Shown: positions 1 to 6,757, numbered from the stretch's first letter. The stretch: 7,469 nt of DNA from Candidatus Scatomorpha stercoravium (GCA_018716005.1 DVKN01000283.1:1-7469); one strand, 5' to 3'. Notes: generated by a model not told the origin, from the letters alone. A program made the numbers and translations.

Positions 1-204
1 GCCTTCGGCTACCTGGGCGCCGCCCTCGCCGTCGGCCTGAGCGGCATCGCCTCCGGCATCGCCGTCTCCAACAGCGCCAGCGCCGCCATCGGCGCCCTCG
101 CCGAGAACGACAGCACCTTCGGCAAGAGCATAGTCTTCGTCGGCCTCGCCGAAGGCATGGCCATCTACGGCCTGCTGGTCGCCATCATCATCCTCCTCTT
201 CTGA
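1..204 (+). CDS. atpK: V/A-type ATPase subunit K (c-ring proteolipid), 3' part only
   Basis: This is the C-terminal 67 residues of the membrane rotor proteolipid (NtpK/AtpK), open at the left edge of the window. The visible part is one helical hairpin. A Gly/Ala-rich helix (residues 1 to about 30) leads to a short polar loop with AENDSTFGK, then a second hydrophobic helix (about 44-67) ending at TGA 202-204. The second helix contains LAEGMAIYGLL. Its Glu (bases 151-153) fits the conserved ion-carrying carboxylate of c subunits. In the family this protein forms the ring that turns as H+ or Na+ passes between it and subunit I. The total length is unknown, so a one-hairpin (about 8 kDa) or two-hairpin (about 16 kDa) form cannot be told apart. 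The stop shares one base with the start of subunit F. Confidence 0.93.
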   Translation, partial: AFGYLGAALAVGLSGIASGIAVSNSASAAIGALAENDSTFGKSIVFVGLAEGMAIYGLLVAIIILLF

Positions 205-512
205 TGCGCTGCTACTGCGTCAGCGACGATCCCGACGTCCTCACCGGCATGCGCCTCGCCGGCATCGAAGGCACCCTCGCGACCAACAAGCGCGAGGTTG
301 AGAACGCCGTCAACAAGGCGGCCTACGACCCCGGCGTCGCCATACTCATCGTCACCCAGGGCTGCTACGCCCTCTACCGCGAGCGCCTCGACGAGCTCAA
401 GCTCTCCGCGGCGCGGCCGCTGGTGAACATCATCTCGGACAGCCACGGCCGGGGCGGCGGGACGGACTCTATCATGCGCCTCATCAACGAGGCCATAGGC
501 ATCAAGTTCTAG
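204..512 (+). CDS. atpF: V/A-type ATPase subunit F (central stalk)
   Basis: The product is 102 residues, the usual size for the small central-stalk subunit F (NtpG in Enterococcus naming). It is not the b subunit that carries the name atpF in F-type operons. The family pattern is visible: an N-terminal beta-alpha start with SDDPDVLTGMRLAGIEG, a middle strand VAILIVTQ, and a C-terminal SHGRGGGTDSIMRLINEAIG. In the family F binds subunit D on the rotor and modulates activity. The start is ATG 204-206, overlapping the K stop by one base (TGATG). The preceding bases are pyrimidine-rich with no Shine-Dalgarno sequence, so translation probably depends on ribosomes finishing K. The next Met (residue 16) would remove the conserved N-terminal strand. 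The stop TAG runs into the ribosome binding site of subunit E. Confidence 0.95.
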   Translation: MRCYCVSDDPDVLTGMRLAGIEGTLATNKREVENAVNKAAYDPGVAILIVTQGCYALYRERLDELKLSAARPLVNIISDSHGRGGGTDSIMRLINEAIGIKF

Positions 513-516
513 GAGG
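511..516 (+). promoter_or_regulatory. Shine-Dalgarno site of subunit E
   Basis: AGGAGG lies six bases before ATG 523 and overlaps the TAG stop of subunit F. It fixes the start of subunit E. Confidence 0.85.
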
Positions 517-522
517 CGGCAC

Positions 523-1143
523 ATGGAAGAAGTTAAAAGCAAAGGCAAGCTCAAAGGCTTTACCAACGCCATCCTCTCCGCCGCCCAGGCGAAGGCGGAG
601 GCCGTGCGGGCCGAAGCCGACGAGCATGAAAAGGCCTCGATCGCCGAATACCGCGAGCGCTCGAAGGCCGAGGGCGCGCGCAAGCTCGCCCAGTCCGTGG
701 CCGAGGTGCGCGCGAAGGAAGACAAGCGCGTCATGACCGAGACCCTGGCCGCGCGCCGCAGCATACTCGCCCTGCGCGAGGAGTGCCAGCGCGAGGTCGT
801 CTCCGACGTGCGCGAGCGCCTGCGCAGCTATCCGGACTCGCCGGAGTACGCCGGCGTGCTCGACAAGCTCCTCGTCCGCGGACTCGCGGCCGTCCCCGGC
901 GCGAAGCGCGCGCGGGTGCTGCTCAGGAGCGAGGACATCTCGCACAAGCTCCACCTCAAGGCGGCCGCGCCGGAGGTCGAGCTGAGCTTCGCGGAGGGCT
1001 TTTTCGACCTCGGCGGGCTTATCATCGACTTCCCCGACGAGCACCGCCGCGCGGACCTCACCTTCGACACCGCGCTGGACGACCTGGCCGGCAATTTCGC
1101 CGAGGCGACCGGCATAGGCATGGAGGGTACAGATGGACAATAA
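523..1143 (+). CDS. atpE: V/A-type ATPase subunit E (peripheral stalk)
   Basis: The product is 206 residues, close to the usual length of about 190-210 for subunit E (NtpE). It should not be confused with the F-type c subunit also named atpE. Roughly residues 8-100 form a long charged, Ala/Glu/Lys/Arg-rich helix predicted to be coiled coil. The C-terminal half is a compact alpha/beta domain with GGLIIDFPDEHRRADLTFDT (about 170-189), which matches the conserved C-terminal pattern of the family. In the known complex E pairs with subunit G/H to form the peripheral stalk that holds the A3B3 head to subunit I. ATG 523 is preferred because of the AGGAGG six bases upstream. The last 11 bases overlap subunit A. 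No G/H partner gene is in the window. Confidence 0.93.
   Translation: MEEVKSKGKLKGFTNAILSAAQAKAEAVRAEADEHEKASIAEYRERSKAEGARKLAQSVAEVRAKEDKRVMTETLAARRSILALREECQREVVSDVRERLRSYPDSPEYAGVLDKLLVRGLAAVPGAKRARVLLRSEDISHKLHLKAAAPEVELSFAEGFFDLGGLIIDFPDEHRRADLTFDTALDDLAGNFAEATGIGMEGTDGQ
1122..1127 (+). promoter_or_regulatory. Shine-Dalgarno site of subunit A, inside the end of E
   Basis: GGAGGG lies five bases before ATG 1133, within the coding sequence of subunit E. It supports the start that overlaps E by 11 bases. Confidence 0.8.
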
Positions 1144-2902
1144 CAAGACCCCTTATTACATTTACGGCATAAACGGCCCCGTCATCCACGTCCGCGGCGG
1201 CCGCAGCCTCCCCAGGCTGAGCCTCGTATACGTCGGCGAGCAGCGCCTCTTCGGCGAGGTCGTCTCCTCCGCCGGCGACGAGAGCGTCGTGCAGATTTAT
1301 GAGGACTCCGGCGGCCTGCGCGCCGGCGAGCCCGTCTACCCGACCATGGAGCCGATGAGCATCCGCCTCGGCCCCGGCCTCATCGGCGGCATCTTCGACG
1401 GCATCGGCCGCCCGCTCTCCCGCATAAAGGAGCTGGCCGGCGACTTCATCGCCAAGGGCATCAATATCGGCGCCCTCGACGAGGAGAAGAAGTGGCCCGT
1501 GAAAATGCTCTGCAAGGACGGCGACGAGGTCAAGGGCGGCGAGGTCTTCGCCACCACCGCCGAGACCGGCATGATAGAGCACCGCTCCATGGTGCCCCCC
1601 GGGCTCGCGGGCAAAATCTGCGGCGTGGTCCCCGACGGCGAGTACACCGTCACCGAGCCGCTCGCCTACGTCGACCTCGGCCGCGAGGGCAAAAAGCCCC
1701 TCACGCTCAGCCAGCTCTGGCCCGTGCGCACGCCGCGCCCCTTCGCCGAGAGGCTGACCATAGACCGCCCGCTGGTCACCGGCCAGCGAGTCATAGACAC
1801 GCTCTTCCCCGTCGGCAAGGGCGGCTGCGCGGCCATCCCCGGCCCCTTCGGCGCGGGCAAGACCGTCGTGCAGCACCAGCTCGCCAAGTGGTCCGACGCG
1901 GACATGATAGTCTACCTCGGCTGCGGCGAGCGCGGCAACGAGATGACCCAGGTGCTCGACGAGTTCCGCGAGCTGAAGGACCCGCGCTCGGGCCGCCCGC
2001 TCATGGAGCGCACCATACTCATTGCGAACACCTCCAATATGCCCGTCGCGGCCCGCGAGGCCAGCATCTACACCGGCATGACCATCGCCGAGTACTACCG
2101 CGACATGGGCTACCACGTCGCCCTGATGGCGGACTCCACCTCCCGCTGGGCCGAGGCCCTGCGCGAGCTCTCCGGCCGCCTCGAGGAAATGCCCGCCGAG
2201 GAGAGCTTCCCCGCCTACCTCCCCAGCCGCCTCGCCGGTTTCTACGAGCGCGCGGGCTATGTGGACGCCCTCTCCGGCAAGACCGGCTCCGTCACCGTCA
2301 TCGGCGCCGTCTCCCCCCAGGGCGGCGACTTCTCCGAGCCCGTCACGCAGAACACACAGCGCTTCGTCCGCTGCTTCTGGGCGCTCGACCGCTCACTGGC
2401 CTACGCCCGCCACTTCCCCAGCATCAACTGGACCACCAGCTATACGGAGTACTATAACGACCTCCTGCCCTGGTACCAGCAGAACTTCGGCGAGGAGTTC
2501 CCCGAGCTGCGCGAGCGCATCATAGCTCTCCTGAACGAGGAGAGCTCCCTCATGGAGATAGTCAAGCTCATAGGCTCCGACATCCTCCCCGACGACCAGA
2601 AGCTCGTCATAGAGACGGCCAAGGTCATACGCGAGGGCTTCCTGCAGCAGAACGCCTTCCACGAGCACGACACCTACATGGTGCCCGCCAACCAGATGGC
2701 CATGCTGCGCATAATCCTGCGCCTCTACGACGGCGCGAGGCAGCTCGTCGGCACGGGCATCCCGCTGCGCCTGCTGATTGAGACGGGTATCTTCTCCGTG
2801 CTCGAACGCATGAAGTTCGGCCTCGGCGAGGGTACGAAGCCCGAAGTTTTTGAACAACAGGTCGACGACGCGCTCGACAAGGTGCGCCGCGCCAACGCCT
2901 AA
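1133..2902 (+). CDS. atpA: V/A-type ATPase catalytic subunit A
   Basis: The product is 589 residues, standard for the catalytic A subunit (NtpA, EC 7.1.2.2 or the Na+ equivalent). The order is an N-terminal beta-barrel (from about residue 10), the V/A-specific non-homologous insert (about 110-195), the nucleotide-binding domain and a C-terminal helical domain. The P-loop GPFGAGKT is at residues 237-244 (Lys243, Thr244). The catalytic Glu266 is in GERGNEM with Arg267 beside it, and the Walker B Asp334 is in MADSTSRW. These agree closely with the positions known in Enterococcus hirae NtpA. The RHFPSINW and TSYTEYY segments are also typical. All catalytic residues are present, so the enzyme looks intact. 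Three A subunits alternate with three B subunits in the cytoplasmic head. The TAA stop runs into the ribosome binding site of B. Confidence 0.98.
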   Translation: MDNNKTPYYIYGINGPVIHVRGGRSLPRLSLVYVGEQRLFGEVVSSAGDESVVQIYEDSGGLRAGEPVYPTMEPMSIRLGPGLIGGIFDGIGRPLSRIKELAGDFIAKGINIGALDEEKKWPVKMLCKDGDEVKGGEVFATTAETGMIEHRSMVPPGLAGKICGVVPDGEYTVTEPLAYVDLGREGKKPLTLSQLWPVRTPRPFAERLTIDRPLVTGQRVIDTLFPVGKGGCAAIPGPFGAGKTVVQHQLAKWSDADMIVYLGCGERGNEMTQVLDEFRELKDPRSGRPLMERTILIANTSNMPVAAREASIYTGMTIAEYYRDMGYHVALMADSTSRWAEALRELSGRLEEMPAEESFPAYLPSRLAGFYERAGYVDALSGKTGSVTVIGAVSPQGGDFSEPVTQNTQRFVRCFWALDRSLAYARHFPSINWTTSYTEYYNDLLPWYQQNFGEEFPELRERIIALLNEESSLMEIVKLIGSDILPDDQKLVIETAKVIREGFLQQNAFHEHDTYMVPANQMAMLRIILRLYDGARQLVGTGIPLRLLIETGIFSVLERMKFGLGEGTKPEVFEQQVDDALDKVRRANA

Positions 2903-2910
2903 GGAGGTGA
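2901..2910 (+). promoter_or_regulatory. Very strong Shine-Dalgarno site of subunit B
   Basis: AAGGAGGTGA is complementary over ten bases to the usual 3' end of bacterial 16S rRNA. It overlaps the stop codon of subunit A and ends four bases before ATG 2915. It is the longest such match in the window. Confidence 0.85.
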
Positions 2911-2914
2911 GCGG

Positions 2915-4300
2915 ATGCGCATAGAATATACCGGCCTCGCCGAGATAAACGGCTCGCTCATCGCGCTCGACGGCGTCAAGGGCGTCTCCTACGACGAGCT
3001 GGCCGAGATAACCCTCCGCGACGGCAGCCGCCGCCACGGCCGCGTTATCCTGATAGACGGCGAGCGCGTGGTGCTCGAGGTTTTCGAGGGCACCAGCGGC
3101 ATTGACCTCAAGCACACCGGCACCAGCTTCCTCGGCAAGCCCATGACCCTGGGCCTCTCCGAAGAGCTGCTGGGCCGCGTCTTCGACGGCACGGGCAGGC
3201 CCATAGACGGCCTCGGCGAGATTTACGCCGAGGAGCGCCGCGACATAAACGGCCCCGCCATCAACCCCGTCAGCCGCGAATACCCGAAGAGCTGCATACT
3301 CACCGGCATCAGCTCCATCGACGCGACCTGCTCGCTCATACGCGGGCAGAAGCTGCCCATATTCTCCGGCGCCGGCCTCGCGCACAACGAGCTGGCCGCC
3401 CAGATAGTCCGCCAGGCCCACGTCATAGGCCAGGGCGACGACGCGAAGTTCGTCATAGTCTTCTGCGCCATGGGCATCAAGAACGACACGGCCGACTTCT
3501 TCCGCCGCGACTTTGCCGAGTCCGGCGCGCTCGGCCGCACGGTCATGTTTCTCAACATGGCCTCCGACCCGATAATCGAGCGCATACTCGCGCCCCGCTG
3601 CGCGCTGACCGCCGCCGAGTACCTGGCCTTCGACCGCGGCTACCACGTCCTCGTCGTCATGACCGACATGACCTTCTACTGCGAGGCGCTGCGCGAGTTC
3701 TCGAGCTCCAAGGGCGAGATCCCGTCCCGTAAGGGCTACCCGAGCTATATGTACTCCGACCTCGCCAGCCTCTACGAGCGCGCGGGCCTTATCCACGGCA
3801 AGCCGGGTTCCGTCACGCTCATGCCCATACTCACCATGCCGGGCGACGATATCTCGCACCCCATCCCCGACCTCACCGGCTACATCACCGAGGGCCAGAT
3901 AGTGCTCTCGCAGGAGCTGTCCCGCAAGGGCGTCTACCCGCCCGTCGGCATCCTGCCGAGCCTGAGCCGCCTCATGAAGGACGGCACGGGCAAGGGCTTC
4001 ACCCGCGACGACCACCCCGACCTCTCCAACCAGCTCTTTGCCTCGTACTCCGAGGTGTCCAGCGCGCGCAGCCTCGCCACCGTCATAGGCGAGGACGAGC
4101 TCTCCCAGCGCGATAAGCTCTACCTCAAATTCGGCAACGAGTTCGAGCACCGCTTCATCAACCAGGGCATGTACGAGCCGCGCTCCCTCGAGCAGACGCT
4201 GGACATGGGCTGGGAGCTGCTGAGCATACTCCCGCGCGAGGAGCTCAGCCGCGTGAGCGACAAGGTGCTCGATCAGCACTACCGCGGCGGACAGGACTGA
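2915..4300 (+). CDS. atpB: V/A-type ATPase subunit B (non-catalytic head subunit)
   Basis: The product is 461 residues, the usual length for subunit B (NtpB), which alternates with A in the cytoplasmic head. Where A has a P-loop, this protein has SGAGLAHNELAAQ starting at residue 151. It lacks the GxxGxGKT lysine, as expected for the non-catalytic subunit. The arginine finger that reaches into the A active site is very likely Arg352 in LPSLSRLMKDG, matching Arg350 of E. hirae NtpB. Other family segments visible are YPSYMYSDLASLYERAG and, near the C terminus, FINQGMYEPRSLEQTLD. Nothing is missing. Of the 34 isoleucines 18 use AUA, an unusual choice for GC-rich DNA. The next gene, D, starts 24 bases after the stop. 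The name atpB here is not the F-type a subunit. Confidence 0.98.
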   Translation: MRIEYTGLAEINGSLIALDGVKGVSYDELAEITLRDGSRRHGRVILIDGERVVLEVFEGTSGIDLKHTGTSFLGKPMTLGLSEELLGRVFDGTGRPIDGLGEIYAEERRDINGPAINPVSREYPKSCILTGISSIDATCSLIRGQKLPIFSGAGLAHNELAAQIVRQAHVIGQGDDAKFVIVFCAMGIKNDTADFFRRDFAESGALGRTVMFLNMASDPIIERILAPRCALTAAEYLAFDRGYHVLVVMTDMTFYCEALREFSSSKGEIPSRKGYPSYMYSDLASLYERAGLIHGKPGSVTLMPILTMPGDDISHPIPDLTGYITEGQIVLSQELSRKGVYPPVGILPSLSRLMKDGTGKGFTRDDHPDLSNQLFASYSEVSSARSLATVIGEDELSQRDKLYLKFGNEFEHRFINQGMYEPRSLEQTLDMGWELLSILPREELSRVSDKVLDQHYRGGQD

Positions 4301-4324
4301 ATCCAGTCGGAAGGAGTTTAAAGT

Positions 4325-4978
4325 ATGCCGCAGACAGCGCCTACAAAGGGCAATCTCACAGCCGCGAAGCGCTCCCGCGCTCTGGCCTCCACGGGCTACG
4401 AGCTGATGGACCGCAAGCGCAACATATTGATACGCGAGCTGATGGCGCTGATCGACGACGCCAGGGAGCTGCAGGAGCGCATTGACGCCACCTTCGCCGA
4501 AGCCTACGCCTCCATGCGCATCGCGATGATAGCGATGGGCGGCAGCGCCCAGCTGGCCGCCGAGAGCGTGCCGGTGGACGACGGCTTCACGCTGCGCAGC
4601 CGCAGCGTCATGGGCGTCGAGCTGCCCTACGTCTCCGTCAAGAGCGAGGAGCCGAAGGGCCCGCCCTACGGCCTCTCCCTCACCAGCGGCGAGCTGGACG
4701 ACGCCTACTTCAAATTCCGCGAGGTGCGCGACCTCATCCGCGACCTCGCCGAGACGGAGAACAGCATCTACCGCCTCGCCTACGCCATCAAGAAGGCGCA
4801 GAAACGCGCCAACGCGCTCAAGAACATCGTTATCCCCGGCCTGGACGCGGAGATTTTCCGCATCACGGACGCGCTCGAGGAAAAGGAGCGCGAGGAGTTC
4901 GTGCGCCTCAAGGTCGTAAAGGGCCGCAACGAGCGTCTCAAAGAGGAGAGCGAAGATGCGCAGGCCGCCTCTACATAA
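4325..4978 (+). CDS. atpD: V/A-type ATPase subunit D (central rotor shaft)
   Basis: The product is 217 residues, normal for subunit D (NtpD), the long coiled-coil shaft that turns inside the A3B3 head and binds F. The N-terminal pattern PTKGNLTAAKRSRALASTGY followed by ELMDRKRNILIRELM is the family signature (in relatives roughly P-T-[KR]-x-x-L ... GhxLLKxKR). A second long helix near the C terminus (about 135-205) carries KKAQKRANALKNIVIPG, also typical of D. An AAGGAG site (4311-4316) lies eight bases before ATG 4325, which fixes the start. The 5' end is less GC-rich than the rest of the gene. The last 23 bases, including the TAA at 4976-4978, overlap the lipoprotein gene that follows in another frame. 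Confidence 0.95.
   Translation: MPQTAPTKGNLTAAKRSRALASTGYELMDRKRNILIRELMALIDDARELQERIDATFAEAYASMRIAMIAMGGSAQLAAESVPVDDGFTLRSRSVMGVELPYVSVKSEEPKGPPYGLSLTSGELDDAYFKFREVRDLIRDLAETENSIYRLAYAIKKAQKRANALKNIVIPGLDAEIFRITDALEEKEREEFVRLKVVKGRNERLKEESEDAQAAST
4943..4948 (+). promoter_or_regulatory. Shine-Dalgarno site of the lipoprotein gene, inside atpD
   Basis: GAGGAG (within AAGAGGAGAG) lies seven bases before ATG 4956, within the coding sequence of subunit D. It supports the 23-base overlap as a real start. Confidence 0.7.
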
Positions 4979-5762
4979 GGCGCTCGCCGCCGCGCTCGTC
5001 CTCGCGCTGGCCCTCCCGCTCGCGGGCTGCTCGATGAGCTTCGAGAGCGCCTCGGCGAAGGCCCTCGCGGCCCTCGACGGGGTGGAGAGCGTCCACGCCG
5101 AGCTGGAGCTCAGCCTCGGCGCCTCCGCCGGCATACTCGGCGAGAGCGCGGACTGGGACGTATCCCTGGGCATCAGCATGGACACCGACGGCAGCCGCAC
5201 GAGCGGCAGCCTTTCTCTCGCCGGCGGACCCGGCGCGCGGTACATCGTCGAGGACAGGGGCGGCGAATACGACCTCTATATCTCCGCGGACGGCGGGGAG
5301 GAGTGGCTGAGCTTCACCGGCCTCGACGCCGAAGAGCGCGCTGACGCGGACGCCGCGCCCGAGGTCGACCTCGGCGGCCTGCTCACGCTGTATCTGGAAG
5401 CCGCCTCCGGCTTCTCCGGCGAAATAGAGGACACGGCCCCCACGGGCGAGAGCTGCCGCCGCTACGACGGCTTTTTCCCGGGCGAACGGCTCGCCGAGGC
5501 CTTCGAGCTCTCGGGAAGCGGGGCCTACGCCGGGCTCCCCGAGGGGACGGACTTCCCGGACGTGCCGATGTCCGTCTGGTTCTACCGCGACGGCGGCCTG
5601 CCCGCGAGGGTGGAGCTCGACGTCACGGAGGCGATGGGCGCGTACTTCGACGGGGCTTTTGAGGGCCTCGCCGGCGTCACCGTCGGGATAGAGCGTCTCG
5701 TCATGAGCGTCAGCCTCAGCGGGTACAATACCGCCGTACCGGCGACGCCGCCGGCCGCGTAA
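4956..5762 (+). CDS. Predicted secreted lipoprotein of unknown function
   Basis: The product is 268 residues with a textbook lipoprotein signal peptide. A basic start (MRRPPLHK) precedes a Leu/Ala-rich core and the lipobox LAGC, with Cys25 as the lipidated residue. It should be anchored to the outer face of the cell membrane. The mature part has no further membrane segment and is acidic. It shows alternating hydrophobic/polar strands, such as HAELELSLG and MSVWFYRDGGLPARVELDV, then a C-terminal SLSGYN before a Pro/Ala tail. This layout recalls LppX/LolA-like or DUF6612-type lipoproteins, but I recognise it by pattern only and assign no function. The start is well supported by the upstream GAGGAG and because the next Met lies after the lipobox. 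The gene overlaps subunit D and ends just before a terminator, so it belongs to the ATPase transcript. Confidence 0.85.
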   Translation: MRRPPLHKALAAALVLALALPLAGCSMSFESASAKALAALDGVESVHAELELSLGASAGILGESADWDVSLGISMDTDGSRTSGSLSLAGGPGARYIVEDRGGEYDLYISADGGEEWLSFTGLDAEERADADAAPEVDLGGLLTLYLEAASGFSGEIEDTAPTGESCRRYDGFFPGERLAEAFELSGSGAYAGLPEGTDFPDVPMSVWFYRDGGLPARVELDVTEAMGAYFDGAFEGLAGVTVGIERLVMSVSLSGYNTAVPATPPAA

Positions 5763-5774
5763 ACAAAAGAAAAA

Positions 5775-5812
5775 GGGGAACTCCGAACGGGGTTCCCCGA
5801 ATTTGCATTTTT
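5775..5812 (+). terminator. Intrinsic terminator closing the ATPase-lipoprotein operon
   Basis: A ten-pair stem (5775-5784 with 5789-5798, including one G-U pair) closes a GAAC loop. A T-rich stretch follows (5802-5812, broken by GCA), and an A-rich run precedes it (5761-5774). It lies 12 bases after the lipoprotein stop and directly before the ribosome binding site of the next gene. Confidence 0.88.
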
Positions 5813-5825
5813 AAGGAGGCAGATT

Positions 5826-6752
5826 ATGGCGCAAAGACGCCGCCGCCGTCCCGCGAGGGCGCCGAAGAGCGCGCTCGGGACGCTGATTGTCATCATCCTC
5901 GCCGCCCTCGTCTGGGCGGGCAGCGAGCTCGGGCTCTTCGACAACGTGACGCTCGGGCCGAAGGCCACGCCGCTCCCGGGCGACGGGCTCTACGTCACCT
6001 TCATCGACGTCGGACAGGGCGACTCCACGCTCGCCGTCTGCGAGGGCGAGACGCTGCTCATAGACGCCGGCGTGCCCGAGGCGGGGCCCGAGGTCGCGGA
6101 GTATCTCGAGAGCGTGGGCGTAACGGAGCTGGACTACGTCGTCTGCACCCACGCGCACGAGGACCACGTCGGCGGGCTCGACTACATACTCGAGAACTTC
6201 GGCGTGGGGACAATTTTCGCGCCCTATACGGAGTTCGACTCCTCCGGCAGCTTCACCCATTTCGAGGACACCGCCGCGGAGCTCGGGCTGGAGATAACCG
6301 TCCCGCCCCTGGGCGCGGAGTTCACGCTCGGCGGGGCCGTCTTCGAATTCGTCGGCCCGGTCACGGACTGGGACGGCGACGTGAACGACTCGAGCCTCGT
6401 GCTGCGCCTCGACTACGGGGACGACAGCTTCCTCTTCACGGGCGACATCTCCGACGGCCCGCTCGCCGACTGCGCCTATATCGGCGGCTACGACCTCGAC
6501 TGCGACGTGCTCAAGCTCGGCCACCACGGCTCGAGCACCTCGACCGACGCGGAAATCCTCGACCTCACCACGCCCGAGGCCGCCGTCGCGAGCTGCGGGC
6601 TCGACAACTCCTACGGCCACCCGCACGACGAGGTCGTGGAGCTCTGCGCCGAGCGCGGCATCCTCCTCCTCCGCACCGACCGCGACGGCGACATCACCCT
6701 CCACTCCAACGGCGCTGAAATAACAAGAATAACCACCCCCTCCGCGGCGTGA
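5826..6752 (+). CDS. Membrane-anchored ComEC/Rec2-type metallo-beta-lactamase-fold hydrolase
   Basis: The product is 308 residues. A very basic start (MAQRRRRRPARAPK) and one hydrophobic helix (about 16-33) predict an N-in membrane anchor with the enzyme outside the cell. The catalytic domain shows the series of the ComEC-like branch: FIDVGQGDS (59-67), LLIDAG, the metal site THAHEDH (His109, His111, Asp113, His114), FTGD with Asp207, LGHHGS (His233, His234) and GHPH (His265, His267). In ComEC this domain is linked to DNA uptake and degradation of the non-imported strand. Here the channel part is absent, so the substrate is unknown; a phosphodiester or similar bond is the likely target. AAGGAGG (5813-5819) lies six bases before ATG 5826. 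The gene follows a terminator closely, and no convincing promoter is seen. The metal ligands look complete. Confidence 0.9.
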   Translation: MAQRRRRRPARAPKSALGTLIVIILAALVWAGSELGLFDNVTLGPKATPLPGDGLYVTFIDVGQGDSTLAVCEGETLLIDAGVPEAGPEVAEYLESVGVTELDYVVCTHAHEDHVGGLDYILENFGVGTIFAPYTEFDSSGSFTHFEDTAAELGLEITVPPLGAEFTLGGAVFEFVGPVTDWDGDVNDSSLVLRLDYGDDSFLFTGDISDGPLADCAYIGGYDLDCDVLKLGHHGSSTSTDAEILDLTTPEAAVASCGLDNSYGHPHDEVVELCAERGILLLRTDRDGDITLHSNGAEITRITTPSAA

Positions 6753-6757
6753 AAAGG

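Noticed and set aside
1058..2116. A 352-codon open frame on the minus strand opposite subunit A
   Set aside because: It is an antisense shadow of the catalytic subunit with no family motif and no ribosome binding site that would compete.
1492..2457. A 321-codon + strand frame inside subunit A
   Set aside because: It is an Arg/Pro/His-rich out-of-frame translation, typical of shifted reading of GC-rich coding DNA.
1133..4300. AUA read as methionine (alternative code)
   Set aside because: Many AUA codons fall at positions that are Ile in the ATPase families, and AUG is used normally for Met, so the standard code fits.
2915..4300. Loss of the P-loop in subunit B as a sign of a broken gene
   Set aside because: B subunits of V/A-type ATPases normally lack the GxxGxGKT lysine, and the arginine finger and other family segments are intact.
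2393..5245. A 950-codon open frame on the minus strand across A, B, D and the lipoprotein gene
   Set aside because: It lies opposite four well-recognised genes, its translation is low-complexity Ala/Glu/Val/Asp/Leu-rich with no recognisable domain, and GC-rich coding DNA commonly leaves such antisense frames open.
5724..5729. TACAAT as a -10 element for the hydrolase gene
   Set aside because: It is one base from consensus but lies in lipoprotein codons (Tyr-Asn), has no extended -10 TG and no acceptable -35 at 16-18 bases, and is followed by the terminator.
5811..6704. A 297-codon open frame on the minus strand opposite the hydrolase
   Set aside because: It is a shadow of the hydrolase gene, which carries all the conserved metal-binding motifs; the antisense translation has none.
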